The notes under the pieces: model-generated
What the model was told of the DNA's origin: nothing
What the model saw: only the letters and a program-made list of their open reading frames with translations
Databases searched by the model: none
From: Euryarchaeota archaeon SCGC AAA252-I15
GTDB taxonomy: Archaea; Altiarchaeota; Altiarchaeia; IMC4; SCGC-AAA252-I15
NCBI GenBank assembly: GCA_000402775.1
Contig: AQSC01000053.1
Location: forward strand, 1-44,878
Length of the DNA stretch: 44,878 nt
Direction of reading: 5' to 3'
Made by a program: the position numbers and the translations under genes
In this document: positions 1 to 7,962 of the stretch, in pieces
How the letters are laid out: each line of letters begins with the position of its first letter
How positions within the stretch are numbered: the first letter of the stretch is position 1

Positions 1-1
1 C

Positions 2-106
2 TGGACACAAGTAAGAGAAACACTCCTCACCGCAATAACACACAACATAGACCGATACATCAACACCATAAAATCCTTGCTCACGCAAGGATTGCAACGA
101 AGCTAA
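2..106 (+). other. 3' end of an unidentified ORF cut by the window edge
   Basis: An open frame runs from the first bases to a TAA at 104-106 and encodes about 34 residues ending in LLTQGLQRS. It is in the same frame as the methyltransferase fragment that follows but has no obvious methyltransferase character. A perfect 8-base inverted repeat (ATCCTTGC / GCAAGGAT, 4-base loop) lies inside it near 73-92. It could be the tail of a mobile-element gene inserted into the methyltransferase, or foreign sequence joined by the assembler. Too little is present to assign a function. Confidence 0.25.
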
Positions 107-448
107 AATTCTCAATACTTTCCTTCGCCCAAACCAGACCTGGTAGTCTGGTCCAACATGTGGAATTACATGAGCAAGTCAGAGCGGATTAAATGTCTTC
201 GCGCAACCTGGAAGGGTTTGAAGCTGGGGGGCTATTTCATAACCGCTGAAGAGGAAGGTGTGGGATTCGCCTTTGACGGTGCGGAAAGCATTGTTGAAGA
301 GCTGCCTGATTCCAAGAGTCCGGCGTTTGCGACTTATGATGCTGTGAGGGGTCTGAAGCTTCCCTTCGACAGGATATATGCTGTCGGCCATCCAATCAGT
401 CAGGCTCACGCGATTATTTTGCGCAAGTCTGCGAGAACTCTGAAGTAG
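107..448 (+). pseudogene. 3' fragment of a class I SAM-dependent methyltransferase
   Basis: The frame is open from just after the TAA at 104-106 to TAG at 446-448. It contains PDLVVWSNMWNYMSKSER, then RATWKGLKLGGYFITAEEEG. This matches the post-motif II to motif III part of class I methyltransferases, where a D-L-V-V strand is followed later by L-K-P-G-G-Y-F. The N-terminal SAM-binding glycine motif is absent because unrelated sequence lies immediately upstream, so the gene is 5'-truncated. A start at ATG 158 would give 96 residues, too short for an active enzyme. It lies about 70 bases upstream of pyrK. Its substrate cannot be inferred. Confidence 0.6.
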
Positions 449-518
449 TAAGGTATTTCAAGACGCAATCAAATTGATTACCGTGGATTCTAAACCCGAC
501 TTTGACAATCAAAGGTTG

Positions 519-1304
519 ATGGAGCCAGTTCATAAACCCGACTTTTTTACAATTGAAGAAATTGTCGAAGAGACGGCTGAAGTCAGGACCTTTTTTTTCA
601 AGGAGAATCTTGATGCAAGGCCAGGGCAGTTCGTAATGGTGTGGCTTCCGGGAGTGAATGAGAAGCCTTTCAGCTTAAGCTACGTGGGCAAGCATACTGG
701 TATTACCATTGCGAAAGTCGGAGATTTCACGGAAAAGATGTTCAAGTTGAGGGTAGGGGATAAAGTCGGAGTCCGCGGTCCCTACGGAACACACTACACA
801 GTTGATGGTGGGAACGTGCTTGTAGTATGCGGGGGATTCGGGGCGGCGTCGGTCGCGCCCCTTGTAGATGAGCTTTCAGGTGTCGCCGAAAAGATTTACG
901 TGGTAGTGGGGGCCAAGACCCGCGACAAGCTTTTTTTCGTGGAAAGGTTTAAGGCGGCGGGGGCTGAAGTCTGTGTTACGACAGATGATGGGTCGGCGGG
1001 GCTACATTGCCTTGCAACCGATAACCTGCCTGAACTCCACAAGACGGAGGAGTTTGACAGGATTTATTCGTGCGGGCCCGAGGCCATGATGAAAAAGACA
1101 ATGGACTTTGCCCTTGCGGAAAAAATACATTGCCAGCTTTCACTTGAAAGGTATATGAAGTGTGGGATAGGGTTGTGCGGGGCGTGTTGTGTGGGAGAGC
1201 TTCGAGTGTGCAAGGACGGGCCGGTTTTCAACGCTGAAAAACTATTGGACACCGAATTTGGGGTACTGAGTCGGGAAGCCTCGGGGAAACCCAGGAAAAT
1301 ATAG
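519..1304 (+). CDS. pyrK: Dihydroorotate dehydrogenase electron-transfer subunit (PyrK)
   Basis: PyrK carries FAD and a [2Fe-2S] cluster and passes electrons from the PyrD catalytic subunit to NAD during pyrimidine synthesis. The sequence shows the flavin-binding barrel (RPGQFVMVWLPG, then KPFSLSY), a nucleotide-binding segment starting CGGFGAASVAPLV, and the C-terminal cysteine cluster KCGIGLCGACCVGELRVC, the hallmark of the iron-sulphur domain. ATG 519 gives 261 residues, close to the family norm. The frame is also open from TTG 474 (276 residues), but no clear ribosome site supports that start. The dihydroorotase gene follows three bases after the stop, so the two are probably co-transcribed. 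No pyrD lies in the window. Assignment is firm; the start is less so. Confidence 0.9.
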   Translation: MEPVHKPDFFTIEEIVEETAEVRTFFFKENLDARPGQFVMVWLPGVNEKPFSLSYVGKHTGITIAKVGDFTEKMFKLRVGDKVGVRGPYGTHYTVDGGNVLVVCGGFGAASVAPLVDELSGVAEKIYVVVGAKTRDKLFFVERFKAAGAEVCVTTDDGSAGLHCLATDNLPELHKTEEFDRIYSCGPEAMMKKTMDFALAEKIHCQLSLERYMKCGIGLCGACCVGELRVCKDGPVFNAEKLLDTEFGVLSREASGKPRKI

Positions 1305-1307
1305 ATT

Positions 1308-2639
1308 ATGGCTAAAGCAGACTTTAATGTTCAGGGGGGCAGGATCTTCTACAAGGGTGAATTAATCGAGGCTGGGATCGCAGTCCAAGACGGGAAAATC
1401 ATCAAGGTCGCAAAGAGTGCGAGTCTCCCTACGGCGGGCGAGACAGTAAATGCTAAAGGCCTGGTTATTCTTCCGGGAGTGATAGACGTTCACGTTCATG
1501 TGCGGGATATGAGCCAGAAGACTAAAGAGGATTGGACGACTGCTTCACACGCTGCTGCGGCGGGAGGAATCACGACAATCCTGGCAATGCCCAACACGAG
1601 CCCTCCAATAACCACTGCAAGAGCGCTTAAGCAATACAAGACTATTGCTCGGAAAAAAAGCGTCGTAGACTATGGCGTATTCATAGGAGCCACAGAAACA
1701 AACACGAGAGAGCTTACGACTTCCGAATCCTGCGGCATCAAACTCGCCATGGGATCAACCACTGGAAACCTGCTCGTCGAAAAAACTGAGAAAATGCGTT
1801 CAATACTTGAGACTTCCGTGAAGGCGGGGAAGACTGTCGTAGTGCACGCTGAAGACGAGGAGATGATAAAAAAGAGGTTTTTAGCGTTGAAGAAGAGGGG
1901 TAGGGAACCACCCCCAAAAATCCACTCTGTCATCAGGGATCCTGAGGCAGCCCGGATTGCAGTATCCAGGGCAATCAGATTGTCTAAGCAGACGAATGCA
2001 AAAATCCACATAGCCCATGTGAGCACGAGGGGAGAGCTTATTGAGATTGTGAATGCGAAAAAAGACGGATTACTAGTATCCTGCGAGGTCACTCCACACC
2101 ACCTTTTTTTGTCGGAGAAGGATTATGACGCAAAATCCCACAAGCTTAAAGTAAATCCACCGCTCCGGTCTAGAAGCGACGTTTCTGCAGCTTGGGGGGC
2201 GCTGCTTGAGGGGATAATCGACTGTGTTGCAACAGACCACGCACCACATGTCCTTGAGGATAAGGAGCAGGATTATTGGAGTTCTCCTTCCGGGCTTCCG
2301 GGCTTGGAGACTATGTTACCCCTTATGCTCGACTCTGTTAACAAGAGCATGCTTTCACTTGCTCACGTCGCTGATCTTGTGTGCACTAATCCCGCCAAAA
2401 TCTTTAGATTGAAGAATAAGGGTAAGATTATGGAGGGTTTTGACGCAGACCTTACTTTCGTCGACTTGAAGCGGGAGTGGAAGATTCGGGGAGACGAGTT
2501 TAAGACGCGGTGTGGTTGGACTCCTTTCGAAGGTAGAATCGTTTCTGGAAAACCCGTAAAGACTATGATTAGGGGGGCGATAGTGTTCGAAGACGGGGAC
2601 GTAGTCGGGGGCAGGGGGAGGGAGGTTCAATTCAAATGA
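1308..2639 (+). CDS. pyrC: Dihydroorotase
   Basis: This cyclic amidohydrolase interconverts N-carbamoyl-aspartate and dihydroorotate, the third step of pyrimidine synthesis. The N-terminal metal motif DVHVHVRDM is present at about residues 59-67. Later conserved segments include HAEDEE, KIHIAHVST, CEVTPHHLFL and CVATDHAPH, which supply the other metal-ligand histidines and the catalytic aspartate. At 443 residues it has the length of the PyrC/AllB-type long dihydroorotases. It begins just after pyrK, and the next gene overlaps its stop in an ATGA arrangement, so pyrK-pyrC-transporter look like one transcript. Other amidohydrolases such as allantoinase are possible, but the pyrK neighbour argues for PyrC. 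Confidence 0.92.
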   Translation: MAKADFNVQGGRIFYKGELIEAGIAVQDGKIIKVAKSASLPTAGETVNAKGLVILPGVIDVHVHVRDMSQKTKEDWTTASHAAAAGGITTILAMPNTSPPITTARALKQYKTIARKKSVVDYGVFIGATETNTRELTTSESCGIKLAMGSTTGNLLVEKTEKMRSILETSVKAGKTVVVHAEDEEMIKKRFLALKKRGREPPPKIHSVIRDPEAARIAVSRAIRLSKQTNAKIHIAHVSTRGELIEIVNAKKDGLLVSCEVTPHHLFLSEKDYDAKSHKLKVNPPLRSRSDVSAAWGALLEGIIDCVATDHAPHVLEDKEQDYWSSPSGLPGLETMLPLMLDSVNKSMLSLAHVADLVCTNPAKIFRLKNKGKIMEGFDADLTFVDLKREWKIRGDEFKTRCGWTPFEGRIVSGKPVKTMIRGAIVFEDGDVVGGRGREVQFK

Positions 2640-3838
2640 TCAGAAGATTCAGAGACGCGAGATTCAAAGTGCTCTCTGAATCCAGTGCCGTCGTCTTCTT
2701 CATTTGCACTGGAATCGGCGCCATCTGGTTTGTTCTGCCGCCGCTTGCGGAGTCGCTTGTGGGAAACCTCACTTACGTTGGAATCCTGCTTGCCATCCCC
2801 GGACTTATGTCCCTTCTTGTGGACATTCCATTGGGGGATTTGTGTGACAAGGCTGATAAAAAAAAGATTCTTTTTTGGGGGTTAATTCTGTTGGGATTGA
2901 CATGGATTTACTTCGGCTGGATTGAAACGACTGCACAACTCCTATTGTTTCTGATAGTTTTTGGAATACTTCACACTGTAGCATACATTGTGACGGCTTC
3001 ATACGTCATGGAAGCATCGCCTACGAATCTCAAGTCAACTTACCTTGGGACTTACACTTCGTTTATGCATGTGGGATTTGCTGTTGGCGCGTTGATTGCA
3101 GGCTACATGGCAATGGATGCGATAATTTCAAATGCCAGAGTAATTGGTTTGTTGTTTGCCTTAATGTGTTTAATTGGGGCTTTGACTTCACTAACACTTA
3201 AGGGGGGGTCAATCGAAAGTTTCCGTGAAGGATTGTCGGATGTTGTGAGAAAGGATGGGATTTTTAGAAAAGAGCTCTCTGATTACAAAAGTCTAGGATT
3301 CACTGGTTTCGCAGTTATTGCATTGACCCTGCTTTTCACAGTCTTTGACGGAGTGGTTTGGACTCTTGAACCCCTTCTTTACCAGCAGTTTAATCTATCA
3401 ACTATTCAAGGGGGGGTGATACTCGCCGCCTTCATCATACCATTAATAGTCTTTGAGGCTCCTGCAGGGTATCTGGCAGACAAGTATGGCAAGAGAATGA
3501 TTCTAGCGCTCGGATTAATCATCGCAGGAGTCGCAACGATACGATTCAGCAGTTCAGAAAATTTCATTGGATTGACTACATACGCATTTATTGCGACTCT
3601 AGGGCTTTCCCTTGCCTGGCCTGCAACAGAGGGAATACTCGCAGACCATGCCACCGACAAGAAGAAGGGGGAACTCGTGGGAGTGTGGAGGTCGTCTGCA
3701 GACTTAGGCTACGTTATAGGGCCGCTCACGGGGGGAATACTCGCACAATACACAAGCATTACCACAGTCTTCTCAATTGCGGGAGTAGTGTTGGTTGCCG
3801 CAAGCCTCCTAGCATTATCCCTGGGAAAAATCAGGTAA
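2636..3838 (+). CDS. Major facilitator superfamily transporter
   Basis: The 400-residue protein has about 12 hydrophobic segments in two halves of six, the usual MFS topology. Between helices 2 and 3 is GDLCDKADKKKILFWG, resembling MFS motif A, and the second half repeats it as GYLADKYGKRMILALG. A polar central loop lies at about residues 185-220. The ATG overlaps the dihydroorotase TGA, so it is translationally coupled to the pyrimidine genes. Uptake or export of a pyrimidine-related compound is possible, but that rests only on position. The 3' end overlaps the convergent cdc6 by 8 bases. Confidence 0.85.
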   Translation: MIRRFRDARFKVLSESSAVVFFICTGIGAIWFVLPPLAESLVGNLTYVGILLAIPGLMSLLVDIPLGDLCDKADKKKILFWGLILLGLTWIYFGWIETTAQLLLFLIVFGILHTVAYIVTASYVMEASPTNLKSTYLGTYTSFMHVGFAVGALIAGYMAMDAIISNARVIGLLFALMCLIGALTSLTLKGGSIESFREGLSDVVRKDGIFRKELSDYKSLGFTGFAVIALTLLFTVFDGVVWTLEPLLYQQFNLSTIQGGVILAAFIIPLIVFEAPAGYLADKYGKRMILALGLIIAGVATIRFSSSENFIGLTTYAFIATLGLSLAWPATEGILADHATDKKKGELVGVWRSSADLGYVIGPLTGGILAQYTSITTVFSIAGVVLVAASLLALSLGKIR

Positions 3839-5099
3839 GGCCCAGGCTCTCAGAAACAATCTTTTTAACTTCTTCAGGAGGATTGCCAAGCCGTATAAGA
3901 GACGTATTACCCCTAACACCCTTGCCTGACACAGTCAACGTTAAAAGACCCAACATCTCCAAGTCATTCAAATACTCCCTAAACCACCTCATCGTCCGGG
4001 ATTTCACGTTAAGCTGCGTGCAAACCCGCTCGTAAGCCTCATAAACTTCGCCCGAAAAAAGAACAGCCTCCGGCGAAGCATCCAACCGCTTATACGCACT
4101 ACCTCGAATCAACGTCTGGGCAATCGAATACAAAACAATCTGCTGGTGCTCGGGAAGAGTCGAAATAATCTCGAAAGTAATATCCTCCTCAACCTTAACC
4201 TTCGCAGACTTCACATCATCAACAGTAATCCGCTTGTGACCAGAACCTTGAGCAAGCTCCCCCGCCTTCTTTAAAAGCCGGAGTGCATACCTCGCATCCC
4301 CGTTGGTTTGAGCCCCGTACGCGGAAATCAAGCCGACACTGGAAGACGCGATAACGCCCTTTTTAAAGCCGAGCCTCAACCTCTGCGTTAAAATCGACTT
4401 GAGTTGGTTAGCGTGGTAGGGTTTGAAGACTAGCTCCTCCTCGCAGAGAGTGCTCTTGCTTCTCGAGTCAAGTACGTCTTTAAATGAGAACTTGTTTGAA
4501 ATGCCCATAATCGAAACGCTTCCAGACGATATCTCGTCGTTTATTCTTGTTAGAATGTAGAGGAGGTCGTCAGCATCCTTTATCATGTCCACCTCGTCAA
4601 GAACAACCACAAGATTGAGGTTATTCGCCTCCACGAAAACCTTAAGCCGCTCGTATAGTTCGGTGGGGGATAATCCTGAAAGCTTTCCCTTCTTCCCCCG
4701 ATCCTCCATCGGTTTTTTCTCGTATCCTTGTCGGTTTAAGGACTCATCTTCCAGAATCTTCAACAACACCTGGTATTTTGAGTTGTAGCCGACCCTACAG
4801 TTCATGTAAACGCACTCAACCTTGACATTCTTCTTGTTTTTATCGGGGTCATCGACAACGCGTTTTAATTCCCGCGTCACATGCCTTATGACCGCAGTCT
4901 TTCCCGTGCCAGTCTTCCCGTACACAAAAACATTGTTTGGCTTAGTCTCGCGGAGTATGGGGCCGATAATCCGAATTATCTGACTTATCTCGGATTTCCT
5001 GTGCGGAAGCCTGTCTGGAACATAGTGAGGACTCAAAACCGAAGCATCCTTGAAAAGCCCGCCACCGCTCAATTCAGACTCGAAGAGATTTGAAACCAT
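3831..5099 (-). CDS. cdc6: Orc1/Cdc6-family replication initiator
   Basis: Archaeal Orc1/Cdc6 binds replication origins and helps load the MCM helicase. The 422-residue protein has an AAA+ core with Walker A VYGKTGTGKTA at about residues 59-69 and Walker B LVVVLDEVD at about 163-171. A sensor-type ISNK sequence follows, as does the lid region with TNGDARYALRLLKKA. A C-terminal winged-helix domain (about 310-410) includes RTMRWFREYLNDLEMLGLL. Lys-rich stretches near 85-92 and 128-140 look like inserted loops. The gene diverges from sepF across a 90-base spacer. Archaeal origins often lie beside such genes, but I could not recognise origin recognition boxes here. Confidence 0.94.
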   Translation of the reverse strand: MVSNLFESELSGGGLFKDASVLSPHYVPDRLPHRKSEISQIIRIIGPILRETKPNNVFVYGKTGTGKTAVIRHVTRELKRVVDDPDKNKKNVKVECVYMNCRVGYNSKYQVLLKILEDESLNRQGYEKKPMEDRGKKGKLSGLSPTELYERLKVFVEANNLNLVVVLDEVDMIKDADDLLYILTRINDEISSGSVSIMGISNKFSFKDVLDSRSKSTLCEEELVFKPYHANQLKSILTQRLRLGFKKGVIASSSVGLISAYGAQTNGDARYALRLLKKAGELAQGSGHKRITVDDVKSAKVKVEEDITFEIISTLPEHQQIVLYSIAQTLIRGSAYKRLDASPEAVLFSGEVYEAYERVCTQLNVKSRTMRWFREYLNDLEMLGLLTLTVSGKGVRGNTSLIRLGNPPEEVKKIVSESLGLT

Positions 5100-5189
5100 T
5101 TATAAGGTATAAGATTAAATCAGTATAGTTTAAATAAATACTTGTACTACGTAAGATATTTCATCTAAACGATGTGAGGTTATATTAAA
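5100..5189. promoter_or_regulatory. Divergent cdc6/sepF promoter region
   Basis: This 90-base AT-rich spacer separates the starts of cdc6 and sepF. A TATA-like TTTAAATAAATA at about 5129-5140 could serve sepF, whose ATG at 5190 is preceded by a ribosome site GAGGT at about 5175. On the other strand an A/T-rich box near 5115-5130 could serve cdc6. I saw no origin recognition boxes or long repeats, so origin function is not supported. Confidence 0.45.
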
Positions 5190-5567
5190 ATGCCGTTCAA
5201 AGGATTTTTTGGGAAGGGGAAAGATAAAGGTGGAGACATCGACATTGAAGACTACTTAAATGAGCTATCCATAAGGGATGGTCAGATTATGGAGCGGGAG
5301 GATGTGACGTACATCAAGCCCGTAGTTTTGGATGTTGAAGGTAAAGGTATTGGAACAGTAATAAGCGAGCTTGAGAAGAATAACGTCATCGTCTTGAACG
5401 TGAAAGCTTTATTACACAACAAGGTTTTGCTTCGAGAGATTGTGAAAGAGCTTCGTGACTCCTGCATCGAACTTGACGGGGATTTGGGTAAAATCTCTGA
5501 CGAGAAGATACTTATCGTCCCTGCTGGAATGAGGATTTCCCACTCTGAAGTGCAATCTGAAGAATAG
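5190..5567 (+). CDS. sepF: Archaeal SepF cell-division protein
   Basis: SepF anchors FtsZ to the membrane during division in FtsZ-based archaea. The 125-residue protein starts with a short amphipathic segment MPFKGFFGKGK, the expected membrane-targeting helix. A short acidic linker (GGDIDIEDYLNEL) follows, then a compact domain of about 80 residues with YIKPVVLDVEG, NVIVLNVKALL and GDLGKISDEKILIVPAGMRI, typical of the SepF core. It is close to the usual archaeal length. A GAGGT ribosome site lies about 10 bases before ATG 5190. Divergent placement beside cdc6 links replication and division genes. The fold assignment is good; FtsZ itself is not in this window. Confidence 0.85.
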   Translation: MPFKGFFGKGKDKGGDIDIEDYLNELSIRDGQIMEREDVTYIKPVVLDVEGKGIGTVISELEKNNVIVLNVKALLHNKVLLREIVKELRDSCIELDGDLGKISDEKILIVPAGMRISHSEVQSEE

Positions 5568-5574
5568 TTATTTC

Positions 5575-5650
5575 GGAATTTAACGAAGTCACGACCGAAG
5601 GGGGTGATTTGGGTGGAGAAACCTGCAAGGTTTCGGAACCGTTAAATTCC
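5575..5650 (+). repeat. attC-like foldback site upstream of the AT-rich glycosylase-like gene
   Basis: A perfect 11-base inverted repeat GGAATTTAACG (5575-5585) / CGTTAAATTCC (5640-5650) closes a 76-base element. The ends contain ATTTAAC and GTTAAAT, which fit the integron attC core boxes RYYYAAC and GTTRRRY. Inside, CCGAA (5595-5599) can pair with TTCGG (5632-5636), as inner boxes do, and a perfect hairpin GAAACCT-GCA-AGGTTTC spans 5618-5634. It may instead be a transcribed RNA structure or terminator for sepF. Confidence 0.45.
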
Positions 5651-5672
5651 TGTTAGTTTCCCTCGATAGAGG

Positions 5673-5730
5673 TTGGATTTTAGTGCAACGTTCGGACGAA
5701 GTCCGAAAAATCCAAAGTTGTCGGCACTAA
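5673..5730. repeat. Nested stem-loop with two alternative folds
   Basis: TTCGGAC-GAA-GTCCGAA (5691-5707) forms a perfect 7-base stem. Around it TTGGATTT (5673-5680) pairs with AAATCCAA (5708-5715). Alternatively TTAGTGC (5680-5686) pairs with GCACTAA (5724-5730). The two outer stems exclude each other, as in a switch or a recombination foldback. The right edge contains TTGTCGGCAC (5718-5727), which recurs inverted at 6394-6403 on the far side of the next gene. Confidence 0.5.
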
Positions 5731-5787
5731 TTAATTTTTAGGGGACATCACGGAAAATTTATATAGTTTAAGAGGCGTGTATAGAAT

Positions 5788-6294
5788 ATGCTTAAAAAAT
5801 TAATGCAATTAAAAGAAGAAATTTTAGAATATGCTAAGAAAACGAAATTAGAGGCTTGGTTTTATCCAGAATATCAAGGTGTTAAAGGTTTTTTTGGTAC
5901 ACAAAAGATAATTCTTCTTGGATTAAATCCTAGTTCTGGAACTTTTCCATCAAAAAAAGATAAAATGCTCTATAATCTTTTAATAGAAAAAAAATTAAAA
6001 AATGTACACATTACAGATCTTATTAAAGTCCGAGCTAAAAATAAAGAAGTCCCAGATATATTAAAAAATAAGGATTTAATTATGGAACAAATATATTTTT
6101 TACAAAAAGAAATTGCAATCTTGAATCCAAAAATTATAATCCCTATGGGAGTTAAATGTGAGGAATTGCTTAAGGAAAACTTTCCTGATTTGAATTGTAA
6201 AATTGAACGAATCAAACATTATGGATACAGATATCAAAATCAAGAAGATGTTTTTAAGGAGATATCAGAATCCCTTGATGAAATAATTACTTAA
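5788..6294 (+). CDS. Uracil-DNA glycosylase-like superfamily protein in an AT-rich island
   Basis: The 168-residue protein resembles the uracil-DNA glycosylase-like fold. IILLGLNPSSG near residues 41-51 matches the G-x-N-P water-activating and phosphate-site region, and KIIIPMGVKCEELL (about 113-126) matches the strand and helix that follow in the family. Whether it cuts uracil, mismatched bases or something else cannot be told. A TATA box TTTATATA at 5758-5765 lies about 25 bases before ATG 5788, consistent with a leaderless transcript. Codon use is far more A/T-rich than in flanking genes. The gene sits between hairpin sites and a 10-base inverted repeat, suggesting horizontal acquisition. 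Confidence 0.65.
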   Translation: MLKKLMQLKEEILEYAKKTKLEAWFYPEYQGVKGFFGTQKIILLGLNPSSGTFPSKKDKMLYNLLIEKKLKNVHITDLIKVRAKNKEVPDILKNKDLIMEQIYFLQKEIAILNPKIIIPMGVKCEELLKENFPDLNCKIERIKHYGYRYQNQEDVFKEISESLDEIIT

Positions 6295-6427
6295 TTCTGA
6301 TTTCACATTATTTTGTAAAGAATTCATATCGAAAATAAGGTAGATTTATCTGTTCTTCAGAATTATCGCGATGTCCCCCCCCCACTATTATTTGTGCCGA
6401 CAATTGAAACTATCAGGGGTTTGGTAT
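6295..6427. other. Spacer with C9 tract and right-hand inverted repeat
   Basis: This 133-base spacer has no gene. It carries a run of nine C residues at 6375-6383 and GTGCCGACAA at 6394-6403, the exact reverse complement of 5718-5727. It is the probable right edge of the AT-rich insertion holding the glycosylase-like gene. Confidence 0.45.
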
Positions 6428-7138
6428 TCAACTGAATACTGTCTCCAGGGGAAATACTGTAATCCCTTGATCCGTAATCTTTAAGGGTCGAGTGTGCTTG
6501 TCAAAGGATGAGCCGCGCATCTTCTCGATGCTGATTGCGTTTATGGTTTCCCCCTCATGCTTTATTTTAAGCATCTTTATTACTCCGGAAGCGAGGAACT
6601 CTTCCATCAGTGGGGTTTCCTCATCGCTTGACTCTATTGTGAGGAGTGTCGTAACGTCTATTCTCGACAAAAAATTCATGAGCGACAATATCTCCCTTCT
6701 AGGGTTTGAATCCTCGTCATATAGCATTCGAATACTAGTAAGAGAGTCTATTACCATACGTTTCGGATTGTAGCTTGAAATCCTAGACTTTATAGTATTG
6801 ATGAGATTCGACAAATTGAAATCGGGTTTGCTCATAACACTCTCGCTTTTAAGCTGCCAGGCACCGCTTTCAGGATCCTGGTATGTGTCTAAAAGCTTTA
6901 TGCCGCGGAGATCCCACCCGAACTCGGCCATGTCCTGGACTATCTGGTTGGAATTTTCCTCAAGAGTTATGAAGATGCCGCGCTCCTTGTTTCTGACGCC
7001 TTCCATGAGAAACTGCATGGTCAGGATGGTTTTCCCTGCACCAGGCCCCCCTGTAACAATATAAGGGCGCCCACGAATCAAACCGCCCTCAAGCATATCA
7101 TCCAATCCTGGAATCCCGGTTGGAATCTTCTCCATCAA
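6428..7138 (-). CDS. KaiC-like RecA-superfamily ATPase
   Basis: A single-domain 236-residue KaiC-like protein. Its start IPTGIPGLDDMLEGGL is the typical KaiC opening. Walker A GGPGAGKT lies at about residues 30-37, followed by GIFITLEEN and Walker B RMVIDSLTSI at about 127-136. Archaea carry many such single-domain ATPases; proposed roles are in signalling, motility or DNA repair, and none is fixed here. It appears to be transcribed alone. Translation may begin at ATG 7138 or the next codon at 7135. A second KaiC-like gene lies at 19.7-20.5 kb and is only distantly similar. Confidence 0.88.
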   Translation of the reverse strand: MMEKIPTGIPGLDDMLEGGLIRGRPYIVTGGPGAGKTILTMQFLMEGVRNKERGIFITLEENSNQIVQDMAEFGWDLRGIKLLDTYQDPESGAWQLKSESVMSKPDFNLSNLINTIKSRISSYNPKRMVIDSLTSIRMLYDEDSNPRREILSLMNFLSRIDVTTLLTIESSDEETPLMEEFLASGVIKMLKIKHEGETINAISIEKMRGSSFDKHTRPLKITDQGITVFPLETVFS

Positions 7139-7173
7139 GTATTGTATTAGATGGCGGAGATATAAAAGACGGT

Positions 7174-7926
7174 TTAGGCGTGTTTCCTAAGGTTCAATGC
7201 GTTTATGAGAAACTCGGGGTCTGCACGGTAGGGGCTGCCTGGCCCACCCCCGAACAGGCAGTGGGCTTCGATCTCGTGGGCGAGCATGCTAGTGACCCTG
7301 GCGGTGTAAACCTCTCCTGAAGCGAGAAGTGCTTGGATGGCCTCAACATCTTGCCTGGCCTTCGTTGTGTATTCATGGTCTGGTCCGAACTGCAAACTTG
7401 AGTCTTTTATCCACTTCGCCATTCCTTCCTCATTTAATTTCGAAGTCATTGCCAAAGCCAGGTACAGGCTGCCGCCCGGACGCGTCAACAAGTTTTTCCG
7501 GTATATTATTCCGTCGTCGACTCCAATTATGTCGGGACACTCCCACGGGCAGCTTTGGGAACCGATGGTGTCAGTAGTGACTCCCATGAACTCATAGTCT
7601 GGGTGAAGATGGGAGTCATCCTCATAGGATAATTTCACCCTGTCGGCGACCATCTGAGGTGTGAGGTCGTGGGATAAGACGGTCATCAAGTCCGCGTGTA
7701 TGAAAATTAGTGGATCGTCGTCAACTCCCATGAACCCTTCCCTTGAAAAGTCGCCCCAGCCGTCGTGGACGGCGGTTTCGGCGTCGTAGTCTCCAACGCC
7801 CAACTTCGGTAAAAGCCTTTTACTAAGCCTTTCGATTGGTATCCCACCTTCCACGAAGGCCTTGAACTCCGGATCGTCTGGCCTGATGAGTTTCGGATCC
7901 CGGCCAGATAGCTTAAGCTTTGACAT
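7174..7926 (-). CDS. Conserved-looking protein of unknown function
   Basis: A 250-residue soluble, acidic protein with no family I recognise. It contains HDGWGDFSREGF near residue 54, DPLIFIHADLMTVL near 70, SQSCPWECPDIIGVDDGII near 123, and near the C-terminus MLAHEIEAHCLFGGG. The pair of histidines around H-E-I-E-A-H recalls a metal-binding helix (HExxH would be canonical, but the spacing here is HExEAH), so a metalloenzyme is possible but unproven. It diverges from the AlkD-type gene; the 36-base A/T-rich spacer (7927-7962) with TATTATAAAATA probably holds both promoters. No signal peptide or membrane segment is evident. Confidence 0.6.
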   Translation of the reverse strand: MSKLKLSGRDPKLIRPDDPEFKAFVEGGIPIERLSKRLLPKLGVGDYDAETAVHDGWGDFSREGFMGVDDDPLIFIHADLMTVLSHDLTPQMVADRVKLSYEDDSHLHPDYEFMGVTTDTIGSQSCPWECPDIIGVDDGIIYRKNLLTRPGGSLYLALAMTSKLNEEGMAKWIKDSSLQFGPDHEYTTKARQDVEAIQALLASGEVYTARVTSMLAHEIEAHCLFGGGPGSPYRADPEFLINALNLRKHA

Positions 7927-7962
7927 AAATAATATTATAAAATACTAGAATAATACTCGAAG

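Noticed and set aside
5100..5189. Replication origin between cdc6 and sepF
   Set aside because: Short A/T-rich spacer with no recognisable origin recognition boxes or unwinding-type repeats beyond promoter elements.
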